From: Jilunia laotingensis
GTDB taxonomy: Bacteria > Bacteroidota > Bacteroidia > Bacteroidales > Bacteroidaceae
Length of the DNA: 64,000 nucleotides
Direction of reading: 5' to 3'
NCBI RefSeq assembly: GCF_014385165.1
Contig: NZ_JACRTF010000001.1
Location: 1,364,001 to 1,428,000 of the forward strand
Under the pieces are notes generated by a model, which was not told the origin of the DNA, did not search any database, and saw nothing but the letters and a program-made list of their open reading frames with translations. Below, one piece after another: positions 52,016 to 61,759 of this stretch. Position 1 is the first letter of the stretch. Every line of letters begins with the position of its first letter. Made by a program: the position numbers and the translations under genes.

Positions 52016-53749
52016 ATGAAATGGTACATTCTGATCATAGTATGCAGTATCAGCCTAAGTTTATCGGGTAAAAATTGGGAGCCTGTCTACCAACCTTTTG
52101 ATTCCCTTACCAACTTATGGGAACAGAGCATGGGGAGTTCTGCCGATATCGTCCAGAAGCGTCAATGGCTACGGGAGATGTATGCCATTGCCCGTGAACA
52201 CAAAGCACGCCCGGTATTCATGTGGCGAGCCATGCATTGGGAAGCCTGGCTATTGCAAAAGACAGATCAACCTGATTCCGCCTTTGCCGTAACTCAAAGA
52301 GCCTTGAAGATGGTAGACACCTTGCAATATGAATATGATTACAAGAGATTGCAAAAGATTTGCATAAACCACCACGAAAACAAAGGCGACTATCTTGCAG
52401 CCTACAAAGCATGCAAATCGCAACTAAGGTTTTATGAGCAAATAGGCGATACGCTCAATATGGCCAATATTTATGTCTCCTTGGGAAACATGCTCAACAA
52501 TTTTCATGAAGCAAACAAAGCATTAGTGTACTTGCAAAAGGCGGAACACATCTACCGGAGCATAGGAAAAACCGCGAATGTCACCGGAAACCGGCTCAAC
52601 ATAGCCAACTCACTCTATCTGGCGGGTAGACGAAAAGAAGCAGTCGATATGCTTGAAAACATCCTTACCACACCCATAATCCGGCAAGACACGGCCTTCC
52701 ATCTTCAGGTACTGGCATCCATGTGTTCGTATATCGAGAATGACGAACGCGGAGAGAAATATACACGGGAGGCCTATTCTCTCGCACAGAGTTACGGCAA
52801 AATATATCCCATTATCAAAAGCAGCATCAACATGGGAGCCATATTCTTTAAGAAAGCGAATCCGGACAGTGCCCTCTACTACTACCGAAAAGCATGGAAT
52901 TATCTGCAGAAGCATGATGACAATGAGATTCTTTTGCCAACCCTCAACGGGATAGCATTTAGTTTCCGGCAAAAGCAGCAATGGGATAGTGCTTACATTT
53001 ATCTCTACACGGCCGGCTTTTACCGGGATTCGCTCCAACAGGTCAACAGCCTTTCCGAAGTACACCGCATCGAAAGCCGTGCAGCCATCGAACGTTATGA
53101 AGCAAACCTGCTACGGCAAAAGGAAGAAGCCCGAATGCACAGGATTATCCTTCTATTGATCCTTGCATTGGTCTCCGTATTGGCAGCCGTGAGTTGCTAC
53201 ATCTTCTGGACACAACGTAGAAAAGCAATCACACGAAAACGGATGCAGGAACTCGAAAACCGGGAATTAACCACCCGACTGGAAAAAGAACAACTTCAGA
53301 ACAATTACTACCAACTAGAGATTGATTCGAAAAACAGGGAACTGACCTCCACTACCCTCATGCTGATTGAAAAGAACAAGATGATGGAAGAACTGATGAA
53401 GCGCATCAGCAGCGGGGGAGAAACCGGAGAAATCGGAAAAAGAACGGTACTCGAACTGAAAAGCCAGATTAAAGCTCATGCCTGCCAAGAAGATGAATGG
53501 CAATTCTTCCGCATCCATTTCGAGCAGGTACACCCGGGCTTTTTCAATAAGCTCAAAAACCTCTGCCCCACCCTCACCGAAGGCGAACTAAGGCTCTGCG
53601 CCTACATACGTACCGGAATGGAAAACAAGCAAATTGCCCAAATGCTGTCACAACAGCCGGATACAATTAAAAAAGCCCGTTACAGGCTCCGTAAGAAAAC
53701 ACCTATCGGACAAGAAGACTCATTGGAGGACTTCTTAAGAAGCATTTGA
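52016..53749 (+). CDS. Membrane-anchored TPR sensor with C-terminal HTH (LuxR/GerE-like)
   Basis: 577 residues. A signal-like N-terminus (MKWYILIIVCSISLSLSG) leads into a TPR-rich outer part (about 30-350, with LVYLQKAEHIYRSIG and SALYYYRKAWNYLQK). One membrane segment spans about 376-397, followed by a coiled coil (RKRMQELENRELTTRLEKEQ) and a helix-turn-helix domain near the C-terminus (LTEGELRLCAYIRTGMENKQ, then IAQMLSQQPDTIKKARYRLR). Such one-component sensors are typical of Bacteroidota. No ligand can be read. It is divergent from the exported protein gene at 49574. Confidence 0.9.
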   Translation: MKWYILIIVCSISLSLSGKNWEPVYQPFDSLTNLWEQSMGSSADIVQKRQWLREMYAIAREHKARPVFMWRAMHWEAWLLQKTDQPDSAFAVTQRALKMVDTLQYEYDYKRLQKICINHHENKGDYLAAYKACKSQLRFYEQIGDTLNMANIYVSLGNMLNNFHEANKALVYLQKAEHIYRSIGKTANVTGNRLNIANSLYLAGRRKEAVDMLENILTTPIIRQDTAFHLQVLASMCSYIENDERGEKYTREAYSLAQSYGKIYPIIKSSINMGAIFFKKANPDSALYYYRKAWNYLQKHDDNEILLPTLNGIAFSFRQKQQWDSAYIYLYTAGFYRDSLQQVNSLSEVHRIESRAAIERYEANLLRQKEEARMHRIILLLILALVSVLAAVSCYIFWTQRRKAITRKRMQELENRELTTRLEKEQLQNNYYQLEIDSKNRELTSTTLMLIEKNKMMEELMKRISSGGETGEIGKRTVLELKSQIKAHACQEDEWQFFRIHFEQVHPGFFNKLKNLCPTLTEGELRLCAYIRTGMENKQIAQMLSQQPDTIKKARYRLRKKTPIGQEDSLEDFLRSI

Positions 53750-53889
53750 ACGAGGACATATCAAGGAAACCAACCGATACCTTTTCCCCTGAAACAGATT
53801 CGTTCTCCCTATTGAAACGATCATACCATACTACCGAACAAGAAGAGTCTCAAGCCTTATTGTTTTCTTATCTGAACTGAATAACAAAA

Positions 53890-53980
53890 ACATGGGGATG
53901 TTTATTGAAAGAACACCCCCATGTTTTATACTACAACATCCGGATGTTTTGATAGACAACATCCGGATGTTTTTTACATC
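53890..53980. repeat. Cluster of 23-bp repeats, one inverted and three direct (cluster B)
   Basis: Direct units start at 53912, 53935 and 53958, each 23 bases. The second and third contain the perfect palindrome AACATCCGGATGTT. An inverted copy lies before them at 53890-53902 (ACATGGGGATGTT) and pairs with the first direct unit (12 of 13). The layout is the same as cluster A. T runs after the hairpin and after the last unit would allow termination for the plus-strand regulator gene. The rest of 53750-54058 has nothing recognised. Confidence 0.8.
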
Positions 53981-54058
53981 AAGCTTGGATAATATGTAGC
54001 TAACCTATTGTATTATTACACTTTAGCCAGCCGTATTTCATATATTCCAAAAGCATAT

Positions 54059-57000
54059 CTAATTCCTTACGATCAACTTACAGTTAACGGTTCCCACCGA
54101 AGTCATTACGCGAACGATATAAGTACCATTTGCCAAGCCGGGATTCATCCGGTATTCCGGTGCATTGATATCATCGTGACGCTGCAATAGCTGACCTTGC
54201 AGGTTGTAAATGGACACTGACAGCATAGCGGCATCCCCGGTAGTGATCGTTATTTCACCTGCCGTAGGATTCGGGTAGACAGACAGCAGCGTAGCAGTTA
54301 CCGAATGGATACCGCTCAACTGTTTATTCTCCACTTCCTTCGTGCAAGCATCGTTTTCAGCATTGGCATCGTCTTCGAGCAATGTAACGGCAACTACCGT
54401 GTATTTCTTATAGGCTACGAATTCATATTGTGTCGGGAATGTATAGACAATGGTTTCACCCGGCTGGATGGTTTCATCGATCGTTCCCAACTGAGGCATC
54501 GTGCCAATGGTATAACAAACCGGAATCCGGCTGACTGCCGCCTCACCAAAGTTCTTGACTTCAATGGTCACATCCTGAATACCTAAATCTTCACCGGTTT
54601 CGGGAGAAAGGATGGTAATCACACCTACATCCTGTGTCAGGCATTTCACGGTCACGGTGCAGGCATCATTATCCGGGTTTACGTCATTCGGGACAGTAGT
54701 GTAACTCTTGATCCGATACTCACCCGCTTTCTTCATCATTACGGCATCGGCAAAAGCATACTCAACCGATTCACCGGGCTTAATACTTGGGACAACCCCC
54801 GTCACAACCTGGGCATCCGGGCCGTCCGTACCCAAATAGGTGACTTCTGCCATAACACGCACGTCGAACAGATCGACTTCACTATAATTATGCACAGCTA
54901 CTTTCACTATTTCAGCCTCTGTGAGAATAGCATCCACCGGAGACAATACTTCGGTCACTCCGGCATCGAAATTCTTGTGAGAAGAAGCTATGGACGTTTC
55001 CAGACGATTGTTTCCTTCGTTGACATCATCCGGAAGAGCCGTTGTTATCACAAAATGATACGTATCCTCGTCATACAAGTCTACTGCTTCATCAAAAGCG
55101 TATTGGATAGTCTTACCATCGGCAAGAGGTCCGGCAACTGTCCCGGTTAATGTCTTCGTATAACCGCCTTCGGTTGTCACCACACATTGCACGGGAATAT
55201 CCGTCAGAACCCCTTTGCCTTCGTTCTTCAAAGTGATTGTCACCACCTCTTCATTACCCAGCAAACCCGATTGGGGAGCATCCAGACTGACTACGGCAAC
55301 ATCCGGTACGGGGAGGCTCTTGATCTTATACGTTACCACATTATCATCCGGTGTGAGTTCTTCGGCCACATCTGCCGAAACCTGAATGGTATATTCACCC
55401 GGTGCATATAAATCTATTTCGGGGAACTCCATCGTATAAGAGTCATTATTGTTTGCCGATATATACTGTGAATAGAACGAGCGATACTCTTTATCACCCA
55501 CCTTACAAATGAACGGGATGCTTGCCAACGGAAGTTTGCCCTTGTTCTGGAAGGTAACCGTCAGTTTCTCCTTAGCGGAATACACGGCATCTCCTTTTGG
55601 AGCGGTCACTTCCAGTAACTGGACTTCGGGCTTCTCCGTCACTTTGCGGACAGCGAAACTTGCCGAGACGGACAGTGAAGCAGTCTTCCCAAGCGGTGCG
55701 AAGCAGATATTATAGTTCCCATCTTCCGGGACAGTAAAGTAACCCAAGTATTGTGCCCCCTTAACAATCGATTCCAGACGGACTAGATCGACTTTCTTAT
55801 CTGCTGTAGCATCATAGGCATAGACCTCGACCGCTGCAGTATCTCCTTCAATCACTCCAAACCGGAAATCGAGGCTGTAAGTGGTTGCCTTCTCAAACGA
55901 GATACAAGGAGTAGCCACAAGGTCGTTCGCCTCAATATCCTTGCTGCCTACGTATTGGAAGCCTACTGTAGCATTCTTCACCGGGACAAAGCGACAGACA
56001 TCTTTATTACGATTGATCACCGCCCAAGTGTCGAGTGCAACAAAAGGATTCGGAGAATAAGGTACGGTTTCCGGTTCCACATAGTTCAGATTCATCGTTT
56101 TCAGATTGTTCGTATTGTCACCGTCTCCTTCCGTAACGACCTCCACTGTAAGCGTCTCCGAATCCGAGCCGTTGAAGGTCAAATCACGATCAAAATAAAT
56201 CAAGTAAGTATCATTCGGTTGCAACGATATGCCGCTATAATCACGTTTTACCTCCCCGATGGAAGGAGAATTGGCCTTCAAGGAGAATGCGGTGATTGCT
56301 TTCTTTCCTTCATTTCTGACAATGGCTCCCAGCGGGAAGTTGTTGTAACAAGATATGTTGGCAGTAGGCATCACTATCTCTTCCAGCGAAAGGTCGTAAT
56401 CATAGGTTTTCGTGAAGCGGAACTTCCCTAAATAGATTTTAAAGTCCACCGGTTCGGAATTGACCACGCTGAATTCCACTTCGTAAATGCCTGTCTCGGT
56501 AACATCTGCCTTCAAAATCATCTCTTCATAATTGGCCCAAGTGACCGTGCCGCTCCAAATGCTTCCTGCCAATGTCCGTGTCTCCCCGTCCACCTTATAC
56601 AGATTGACGGCAAGTGGCATACTGGCTCCGTTCTTTCCAACTTTAGACAAGAAGGATATTTTATACTGCGTCCCTGCTTCCAATCGCATCGGACGGGAGT
56701 TGAGCTGCTCATCCGAAGTAGGAATCGTAACAGTACTCCAATTGATGAGTCCACCGCCATAACTGTATATGTAAGTATTCAAATCGGTTTCCGAACTTGG
56801 ATTGAACTTATAGTAGTCGGCATTCTTATCAACCACCGTCCAATAGTCCAGTTCATCACTCTTCTGCGATGCATCGCCAAAATTGGGAATGTAGGGTATT
56901 CCTGTTACCGTACTGACATAATCGATGGTTATGGTATCATTACCGGCATTCTGGTCATCGGGCAGCGAAGTCCAGACCGCTAAAAGATGCCTGCTGCTGA

Positions 57001-58657
57001 CATCCGATAAATCGAGTTTACCGCCAAACGTGTGGGTCAGTTGCTCATTCGGCTCCAATGCCTTCCCTATGGTTTCCGACACGATGTCGCCATCGTTCAG
57101 CCGCAGGTTCACTTTCATCGTATTGGCAGGGATTACACCCAATCCCAAATTACGGACAACCACTTCCACCTCCTCGGCATTACCGAACAAGTACGGATGG
57201 TTGACAGGTTTGAGGATATCGACAATGCCTGCATCATTTCCCGATACTTCGCGAACGGCAATGTTATCCAACCGCATTTCACCGGCTCCGGGAGTGCTGA
57301 GGCAATTGAAAGCAAAATAATAAATCCCGCTTGTAGGTGCCTGGAAACGGGCAAGGTTGTTCAAAGTGTTATCCGCACCGATAGCTTCATTCTTCCAAAT
57401 CTCCGTCATCGGATTTTCCAAATCTTTATCGGTAGCGGCATAAACTTTCATTTTATTGATGCCTGTGCCTTCGGTGACAGTATATACATCGAAGGCGACA
57501 CTGTATGTCTTTCCACCTTCCAGATGAACAGGACGGGAGATGACGTAAGCATCACAATCTTCTTCAGCCCATTCAGGCTCTATGATCCAATAGAAGTGAT
57601 TGCCTTCGACATTATAATCCCAGTAAGCTTCGTAATTATTCTCCATCGTATTCCACTCATCGGTACTGACCGTTATCGCACCGTCTTCCATCTGTATAAA
57701 TCCGGGAACATAAGGAATGCCTGCCGTGATGTTTTCAATATAGGCAATCAATTCATTATTATCCGGATTCTCATCTCCCTCCATCCTTACTCCGGCTTTG
57801 AGGATAAACGAAGCAAGAGACATACCTAAATCGGCTTTCTGCATGAAAGTATATTCCACCGTTTCACCGGTCTTGACTGCTTCTTGGGGGACGTATGTCT
57901 CAACAACCTCCGGTTGGTCATCAACTTGATAATAAAGGTCGATCGAAGAGATGGGTTGGCTTCCCTCATTTGTAAACTGTATGGTGACCGGTTCTTCCTT
58001 GCCGAAAGCACCGGAAGTAGGCCGTCTTTCGTCTGTTGAATAATTGACAGACGTTATTCCGGGTTCTATCGCAGAACGTTCGGAAACAAAAACACCATCG
58101 ACATAACCTTCCAGCCCGCTTGGATTTGCACTTTCGGGGACATCGACATAAAATTGCAAACGGACTTTCCCTCCGTCGAATTGAGAAGGAAGAACGTATT
58201 TATAAAGATTCCATCCTTTCACGGTTTCCGTACGCGGATCGTCTCCTTGTTTAAACAAATCCACCCAAGTAATCCCGTTATCCCCGGTCACCCGGAAACG
58301 GAAATCGACTCCTCCACGCAGACAGTAGTAAAGGTCATACCCATAAAAGCCTATCTGCAAGCTTTGTTTGCCGGACAGGTCTATTTCGGGAGAAGTAAGT
58401 GTCAGTTGTATGTTTTTAGACCTAAGAGATAAGACAGCAGACGAAGTACTCGTCGCATCAATGTCGGTAAATGAATAAGTATCATTTTCGGATATCTCCC
58501 ATAAAGTCAAGTCACCGGCAGCCTTATTCTCTTGCTGCCATTTATTGAATACATCTTCATTGTCGAACCCTTCCTTAAAGACGGGCGAGCCAAAATATTG
58601 CGCATAAGAAGCCACCCATGCAAGCAATACAACAGAAATAATCAAAAATCTCTTCAT
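54059..58657 (-). CDS. Very large exported protein with adhesin-like and repeated CARDB-like domains and sorting-like tail
   Basis: 1532 residues with signal peptide MKRFLIISVVLLAWVASYAQ. The N-terminal domain (about 25-190) is of the cleaved-adhesin type (FKEGFDNEDVFNKWQ, LTSPEIDLSGKQSLQIGFYG). At least six repeats of a CARDB/Ig-like beta-sandwich follow, each with a GxxVxYxF core and D(D/E)xNxxND-like loops (for example VVRNLGLGVIPANT, TFQNKGKLPLASI, TLKNEGKGVLTDI). Two additional adhesin-like inserts lie around 330-480 and 590-740. It ends in GTYIVRVMTSVGTVNCKLIV. It is the second gene of an operon, 26 bases after the gene at 58684. A surface binding role is inferred. Confidence 0.85.
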   Translation of the reverse strand: MKRFLIISVVLLAWVASYAQYFGSPVFKEGFDNEDVFNKWQQENKAAGDLTLWEISENDTYSFTDIDATSTSSAVLSLRSKNIQLTLTSPEIDLSGKQSLQIGFYGYDLYYCLRGGVDFRFRVTGDNGITWVDLFKQGDDPRTETVKGWNLYKYVLPSQFDGGKVRLQFYVDVPESANPSGLEGYVDGVFVSERSAIEPGITSVNYSTDERRPTSGAFGKEEPVTIQFTNEGSQPISSIDLYYQVDDQPEVVETYVPQEAVKTGETVEYTFMQKADLGMSLASFILKAGVRMEGDENPDNNELIAYIENITAGIPYVPGFIQMEDGAITVSTDEWNTMENNYEAYWDYNVEGNHFYWIIEPEWAEEDCDAYVISRPVHLEGGKTYSVAFDVYTVTEGTGINKMKVYAATDKDLENPMTEIWKNEAIGADNTLNNLARFQAPTSGIYYFAFNCLSTPGAGEMRLDNIAVREVSGNDAGIVDILKPVNHPYLFGNAEEVEVVVRNLGLGVIPANTMKVNLRLNDGDIVSETIGKALEPNEQLTHTFGGKLDLSDVSSRHLLAVWTSLPDDQNAGNDTITIDYVSTVTGIPYIPNFGDASQKSDELDYWTVVDKNADYYKFNPSSETDLNTYIYSYGGGLINWSTVTIPTSDEQLNSRPMRLEAGTQYKISFLSKVGKNGASMPLAVNLYKVDGETRTLAGSIWSGTVTWANYEEMILKADVTETGIYEVEFSVVNSEPVDFKIYLGKFRFTKTYDYDLSLEEIVMPTANISCYNNFPLGAIVRNEGKKAITAFSLKANSPSIGEVKRDYSGISLQPNDTYLIYFDRDLTFNGSDSETLTVEVVTEGDGDNTNNLKTMNLNYVEPETVPYSPNPFVALDTWAVINRNKDVCRFVPVKNATVGFQYVGSKDIEANDLVATPCISFEKATTYSLDFRFGVIEGDTAAVEVYAYDATADKKVDLVRLESIVKGAQYLGYFTVPEDGNYNICFAPLGKTASLSVSASFAVRKVTEKPEVQLLEVTAPKGDAVYSAKEKLTVTFQNKGKLPLASIPFICKVGDKEYRSFYSQYISANNNDSYTMEFPEIDLYAPGEYTIQVSADVAEELTPDDNVVTYKIKSLPVPDVAVVSLDAPQSGLLGNEEVVTITLKNEGKGVLTDIPVQCVVTTEGGYTKTLTGTVAGPLADGKTIQYAFDEAVDLYDEDTYHFVITTALPDDVNEGNNRLETSIASSHKNFDAGVTEVLSPVDAILTEAEIVKVAVHNYSEVDLFDVRVMAEVTYLGTDGPDAQVVTGVVPSIKPGESVEYAFADAVMMKKAGEYRIKSYTTVPNDVNPDNDACTVTVKCLTQDVGVITILSPETGEDLGIQDVTIEVKNFGEAAVSRIPVCYTIGTMPQLGTIDETIQPGETIVYTFPTQYEFVAYKKYTVVAVTLLEDDANAENDACTKEVENKQLSGIHSVTATLLSVYPNPTAGEITITTGDAAMLSVSIYNLQGQLLQRHDDINAPEYRMNPGLANGTYIVRVMTSVGTVNCKLIVRN

Positions 58658-58683
58658 AAATCTCTATTATTAAGATGAATATA

Positions 58684-60303
58684 TTAATCGATAATCAATT
58701 TGCCACAGAAAGTGCCCTCGGAAGTCTGTAACATAAGCAGATAAATGCCGGAGGAGAGTGTCGGAACCGTATAGGTGTGTTCGTTCATTCCCCCGTCCAA
58801 AACAGTCGCACCGAGATCGGCTACACGCTTTCCTGTCAGATCGAGTATAGAAACGGAAGCATTCGCAGGGGTATCCACCGCCAATGACATAGTGAAACTC
58901 TTTTGCCCCGGATTATAACGGATAGAGAACTGATCTTTACCATCGGCATGCGTATCTGTTATAGACGAGCCTTTCCCGATTTCCACATTTTGCGCAAAGA
59001 CCGACAATGCATTGTCCGACCATGCAATTACGAATTGCCCCGATAATAAAGCCAACCCGCCACGCCCTTTATCACCGGCTGCATCACTGATGGTAACATT
59101 GCTTTGAACTACTTCACCGGTGAAATCTATTTTGGAATATTCCACAGTGGCTTGGTTGTAAGTGGATGCATTTCTATAAATCACCAAAATGCCGTCTGCC
59201 ACCGGAACCATGCCATAAATCGCAAACTGGCTTGCCACCACACCGGAGATCTCTTCTACGTTCCATTCCAAGTCACCATTCTCATTATACCGGTTCAAAA
59301 CCATGTTTTTCGCGTCCTTTGGTCCGCTGGCACAAGCGGCATACAGAGCTTTTACGGAGGGATCGAAGCAAATAGCGGACAAATCTTCCAATAATACACC
59401 CTCTTCTTCATACCTCTTATTTCCTTGCGAATCGACCCTCTGAACTTTTCCTGCCACTCCGAATTGTGAAACGGCATATCTCCAACTCGTAATGATTCCA
59501 TCGGCACCGTCACTGATTACGGAAGGTTCAGCCGTTGTCTTCACCAAACCAGAATCATCGATCAGTGCTTTTTCCGCCCACGCCTCTTCACCGTTGGCAG
59601 TATATTTCATAGCCAGATAATTGTTCGTACTGGCTTCATAATAAGTAGCGATAATGCCATCGGCACCGGAAGGAGTCATATTGAATATCCCATTGGCACC
59701 GGATAAACTAATCGAACCGCCCCATGCCTTGGAGCCGTTCTCCTGCAATTTCATGATTTGTACATCGGTACGACCTCCTACCATATTCTGGAAGCCGACC
59801 AAAACATTATTGGACTTGGTGATACACACATGAGGATTCAACCCCGTTCCTTCATTCTCCTGTAATAAGGGCTTCCCCGCTTCTCCCCACAATTGTTCTC
59901 CGGTCTGGGATATCTTATATACATAAGGTTGCCATTGTGAATTTCTCGTATCACAATTTACAATAACGGCACATCCATCCTCCGTCACAGCAAATCCATA
60001 GCCACTGCTCCATGTAGGCGTAGGTTGCTTCGACACATACATCCCACCCTCTTGCAGTAACGCTTTACCGTCTTTATCTAATAATTGTAGTTTGATATAC
60101 CCGTTCTCATTTTCCCAAGATAGCCATGAAATAAAGACCTTGTCATCCGAAGTCTTCCCAACCTGCACTAAATCCAAAGCACCGAAGCCGGATTTTGAAA
60201 TTAATAGATTCTCACTTAAGTTTTCATTCCATTGGGCACTCGCATTTAACATGCCAAGAAATGTAAACAACACAAGTAACATTGCACGGTAAAATTTGTC
60301 CAT
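58684..60303 (-). CDS. Exported beta-propeller-like protein with sorting-like tail
   Basis: 539 residues with signal peptide MDKFYRAMLLVLFTFLGMLNASAQ. Six to seven spaced repeats of the type GYIKLQLLDKDGKALLQEGG, QPYVYKISQTGEQLWGEAGK and QIMKLQENGSKAWGGSISL suggest a beta-propeller. The tail ASVSILDLTGKRVADLG...GIYLLMLQTSEGTFCGKLIID is a sorting-like domain. It is first in an operon with the 1532-residue protein. Upstream is a membrane AraC regulator and a 16-bp palindrome, so the pair may be under its control. Confidence 0.82.
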   Translation of the reverse strand: MDKFYRAMLLVLFTFLGMLNASAQWNENLSENLLISKSGFGALDLVQVGKTSDDKVFISWLSWENENGYIKLQLLDKDGKALLQEGGMYVSKQPTPTWSSGYGFAVTEDGCAVIVNCDTRNSQWQPYVYKISQTGEQLWGEAGKPLLQENEGTGLNPHVCITKSNNVLVGFQNMVGGRTDVQIMKLQENGSKAWGGSISLSGANGIFNMTPSGADGIIATYYEASTNNYLAMKYTANGEEAWAEKALIDDSGLVKTTAEPSVISDGADGIITSWRYAVSQFGVAGKVQRVDSQGNKRYEEEGVLLEDLSAICFDPSVKALYAACASGPKDAKNMVLNRYNENGDLEWNVEEISGVVASQFAIYGMVPVADGILVIYRNASTYNQATVEYSKIDFTGEVVQSNVTISDAAGDKGRGGLALLSGQFVIAWSDNALSVFAQNVEIGKGSSITDTHADGKDQFSIRYNPGQKSFTMSLAVDTPANASVSILDLTGKRVADLGATVLDGGMNEHTYTVPTLSSGIYLLMLQTSEGTFCGKLIID

Positions 60304-60361
60304 AATCGTTTGAATTAAGAATTATAGCACAAATATTACGATTATTAATTAAAGAATCGCC

Positions 60362-60377
60362 TCAATTTGCAAATTGA
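60362..60377. promoter_or_regulatory. Perfect 16-bp palindrome ahead of the propeller/adhesin operon (possible operator)
   Basis: TCAATTTGCAAATTGA is self-complementary and lies 59 bases before the start of the minus-strand operon, just outside a weak -7 box (60330-60337, AATATTTG on the minus strand). Confidence 0.5.
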
Positions 60378-60416
60378 AACTAATTTGTGGCGATAAAAGT
60401 GGTATTACTATAGTTT

Positions 60417-61595
60417 TTACTGGCTATTCTGACTTCTGAATTGCTGTGGGGTGAGGTTTACGTATTTCTTAAAACTCCGGTTAAAAGTGGCTTTAGAATT
60501 AAAACCCGCCTCAAAAGAGATGCCGAGAAGCGTCAGTTTCTCCGAACCGGGCATCCGAATGATCTTTTTCACCTCTTCTACTCGGTATTTATTGATATAA
60601 TCGAAAAAAGTATTGTTCAGTTTATTATTCAGGACAAGTGAAATGTGATAACGGGGAATCCCGATCGCCTGTGAGACATCGTTCAGGCTAAGGTTTTGGT
60701 TCAGATACATTTTATCCGTTTCCATAGCATGAACCAACTTCCGTATCACCTCATCGCAATAACTGTCTTCCAACAAGATATTTTTCTTTTCTTCCTCAGA
60801 TTCATCTTCTATCTCTATCGGCTCCACATGATCGATAGAAGGCAACAGAGGTTTTGTCTGCGCAAACCGCGTGGTAACGAATAACTCCCGCTTCACGAAC
60901 AGGTAATAGGAAATAACATAGATGCTTCCACCTACCAGGAAGAAATGGATGTCGAAATAATAATCCCGTATCAGATTAAAAGCATATAATTTATCCCCTA
61001 TCGAACCGAAAAGCCATATCACAAAAATCAATAGAAACAGGTTCCTCAACCAATAGAGGGTAAGATGATCGATGTTAGAAAAAGCCTCTTTCACCTGTTG
61101 ATGGTATTTCTTGATATAAACCAATGAAAGTCTAAGGTAAATGATCCCTTGAATAATGGCGATGTTGTCTATCAGAAAATGAACCACCCTGAAATAGAGT
61201 GTAGGCGGAGAAGTCATCAACTTGATTTTACCTTCCGCGGGCAATATAATGAAAGGGATCAATGCCAGAAGAGCGAATAGAGCCGGCAGAAAATGCAAAT
61301 AGTCCGTTTTCTCGAACCGGGGCACTTTACGGCTCATGTATTTCACATACAAAAAAGGAAACACAAAGAACAGCAAGAACACTACGTTACCGAACTTCAG
61401 CAGGAAATGATGCGCGATGATGTAATCGACATCCTGAAATACCGTATACCGGTAGTAGCACATGGTTCCCCATACCAGAGATACCAATCCAAGCAACCTG
61501 TTAGCTAACTTGTTTTCAGACAAGCTAAACAAAGCCACTGCTAAGAGGATGCTCTGTACAAAGCAAACCATCAGAAATAATTCTTTAAAGCTCAT
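60417..61595 (-). CDS. AraC-family transcriptional regulator with multi-pass membrane N-terminus
   Basis: 392 residues. About seven hydrophobic segments fill the first 240 residues (FLMVCFVQSILLAVALF, VVFLLFFVFPFLYV, YLHFLPALFALLALIPFIIL). The C-terminal AraC domain (about 285-392) has two helix-turn-helix motifs: NLSLNDVSQAIGIPRYHISLV and LLGISFEAGFNSKATFNRSF, then KYVNLTPQQFR. Such proteins tie a membrane signal to DNA binding. It lies 113 bases upstream of the propeller/adhesin operon in the same direction. Confidence 0.92.
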   Translation of the reverse strand: MSFKELFLMVCFVQSILLAVALFSLSENKLANRLLGLVSLVWGTMCYYRYTVFQDVDYIIAHHFLLKFGNVVFLLFFVFPFLYVKYMSRKVPRFEKTDYLHFLPALFALLALIPFIILPAEGKIKLMTSPPTLYFRVVHFLIDNIAIIQGIIYLRLSLVYIKKYHQQVKEAFSNIDHLTLYWLRNLFLLIFVIWLFGSIGDKLYAFNLIRDYYFDIHFFLVGGSIYVISYYLFVKRELFVTTRFAQTKPLLPSIDHVEPIEIEDESEEEKKNILLEDSYCDEVIRKLVHAMETDKMYLNQNLSLNDVSQAIGIPRYHISLVLNNKLNNTFFDYINKYRVEEVKKIIRMPGSEKLTLLGISFEAGFNSKATFNRSFKKYVNLTPQQFRSQNSQ

Positions 61596-61640
61596 TCAAA
61601 CTGGATCTCTATTTGTGATAATGTGTTTCTCTCAGATGCA

Positions 61641-61648
61641 CAAAAATA
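61641..61648 (-). promoter_or_regulatory. Bacteroides-type promoter (-7 box) for the AraC regulator
   Basis: On the minus strand this reads TATTTTTG, a TAnnTTTG match about 46 bases before the start codon. Confidence 0.5.
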
Positions 61649-61759
61649 CAAATAGTTTCCAATATTCATGAAGATAACATCCGAAAAATGGAGAGAATGG
61701 GTTTCAAGACAACAAATATCTGATGACAAGACGGTCTTTAACAGTGAAAAAGATGATAA

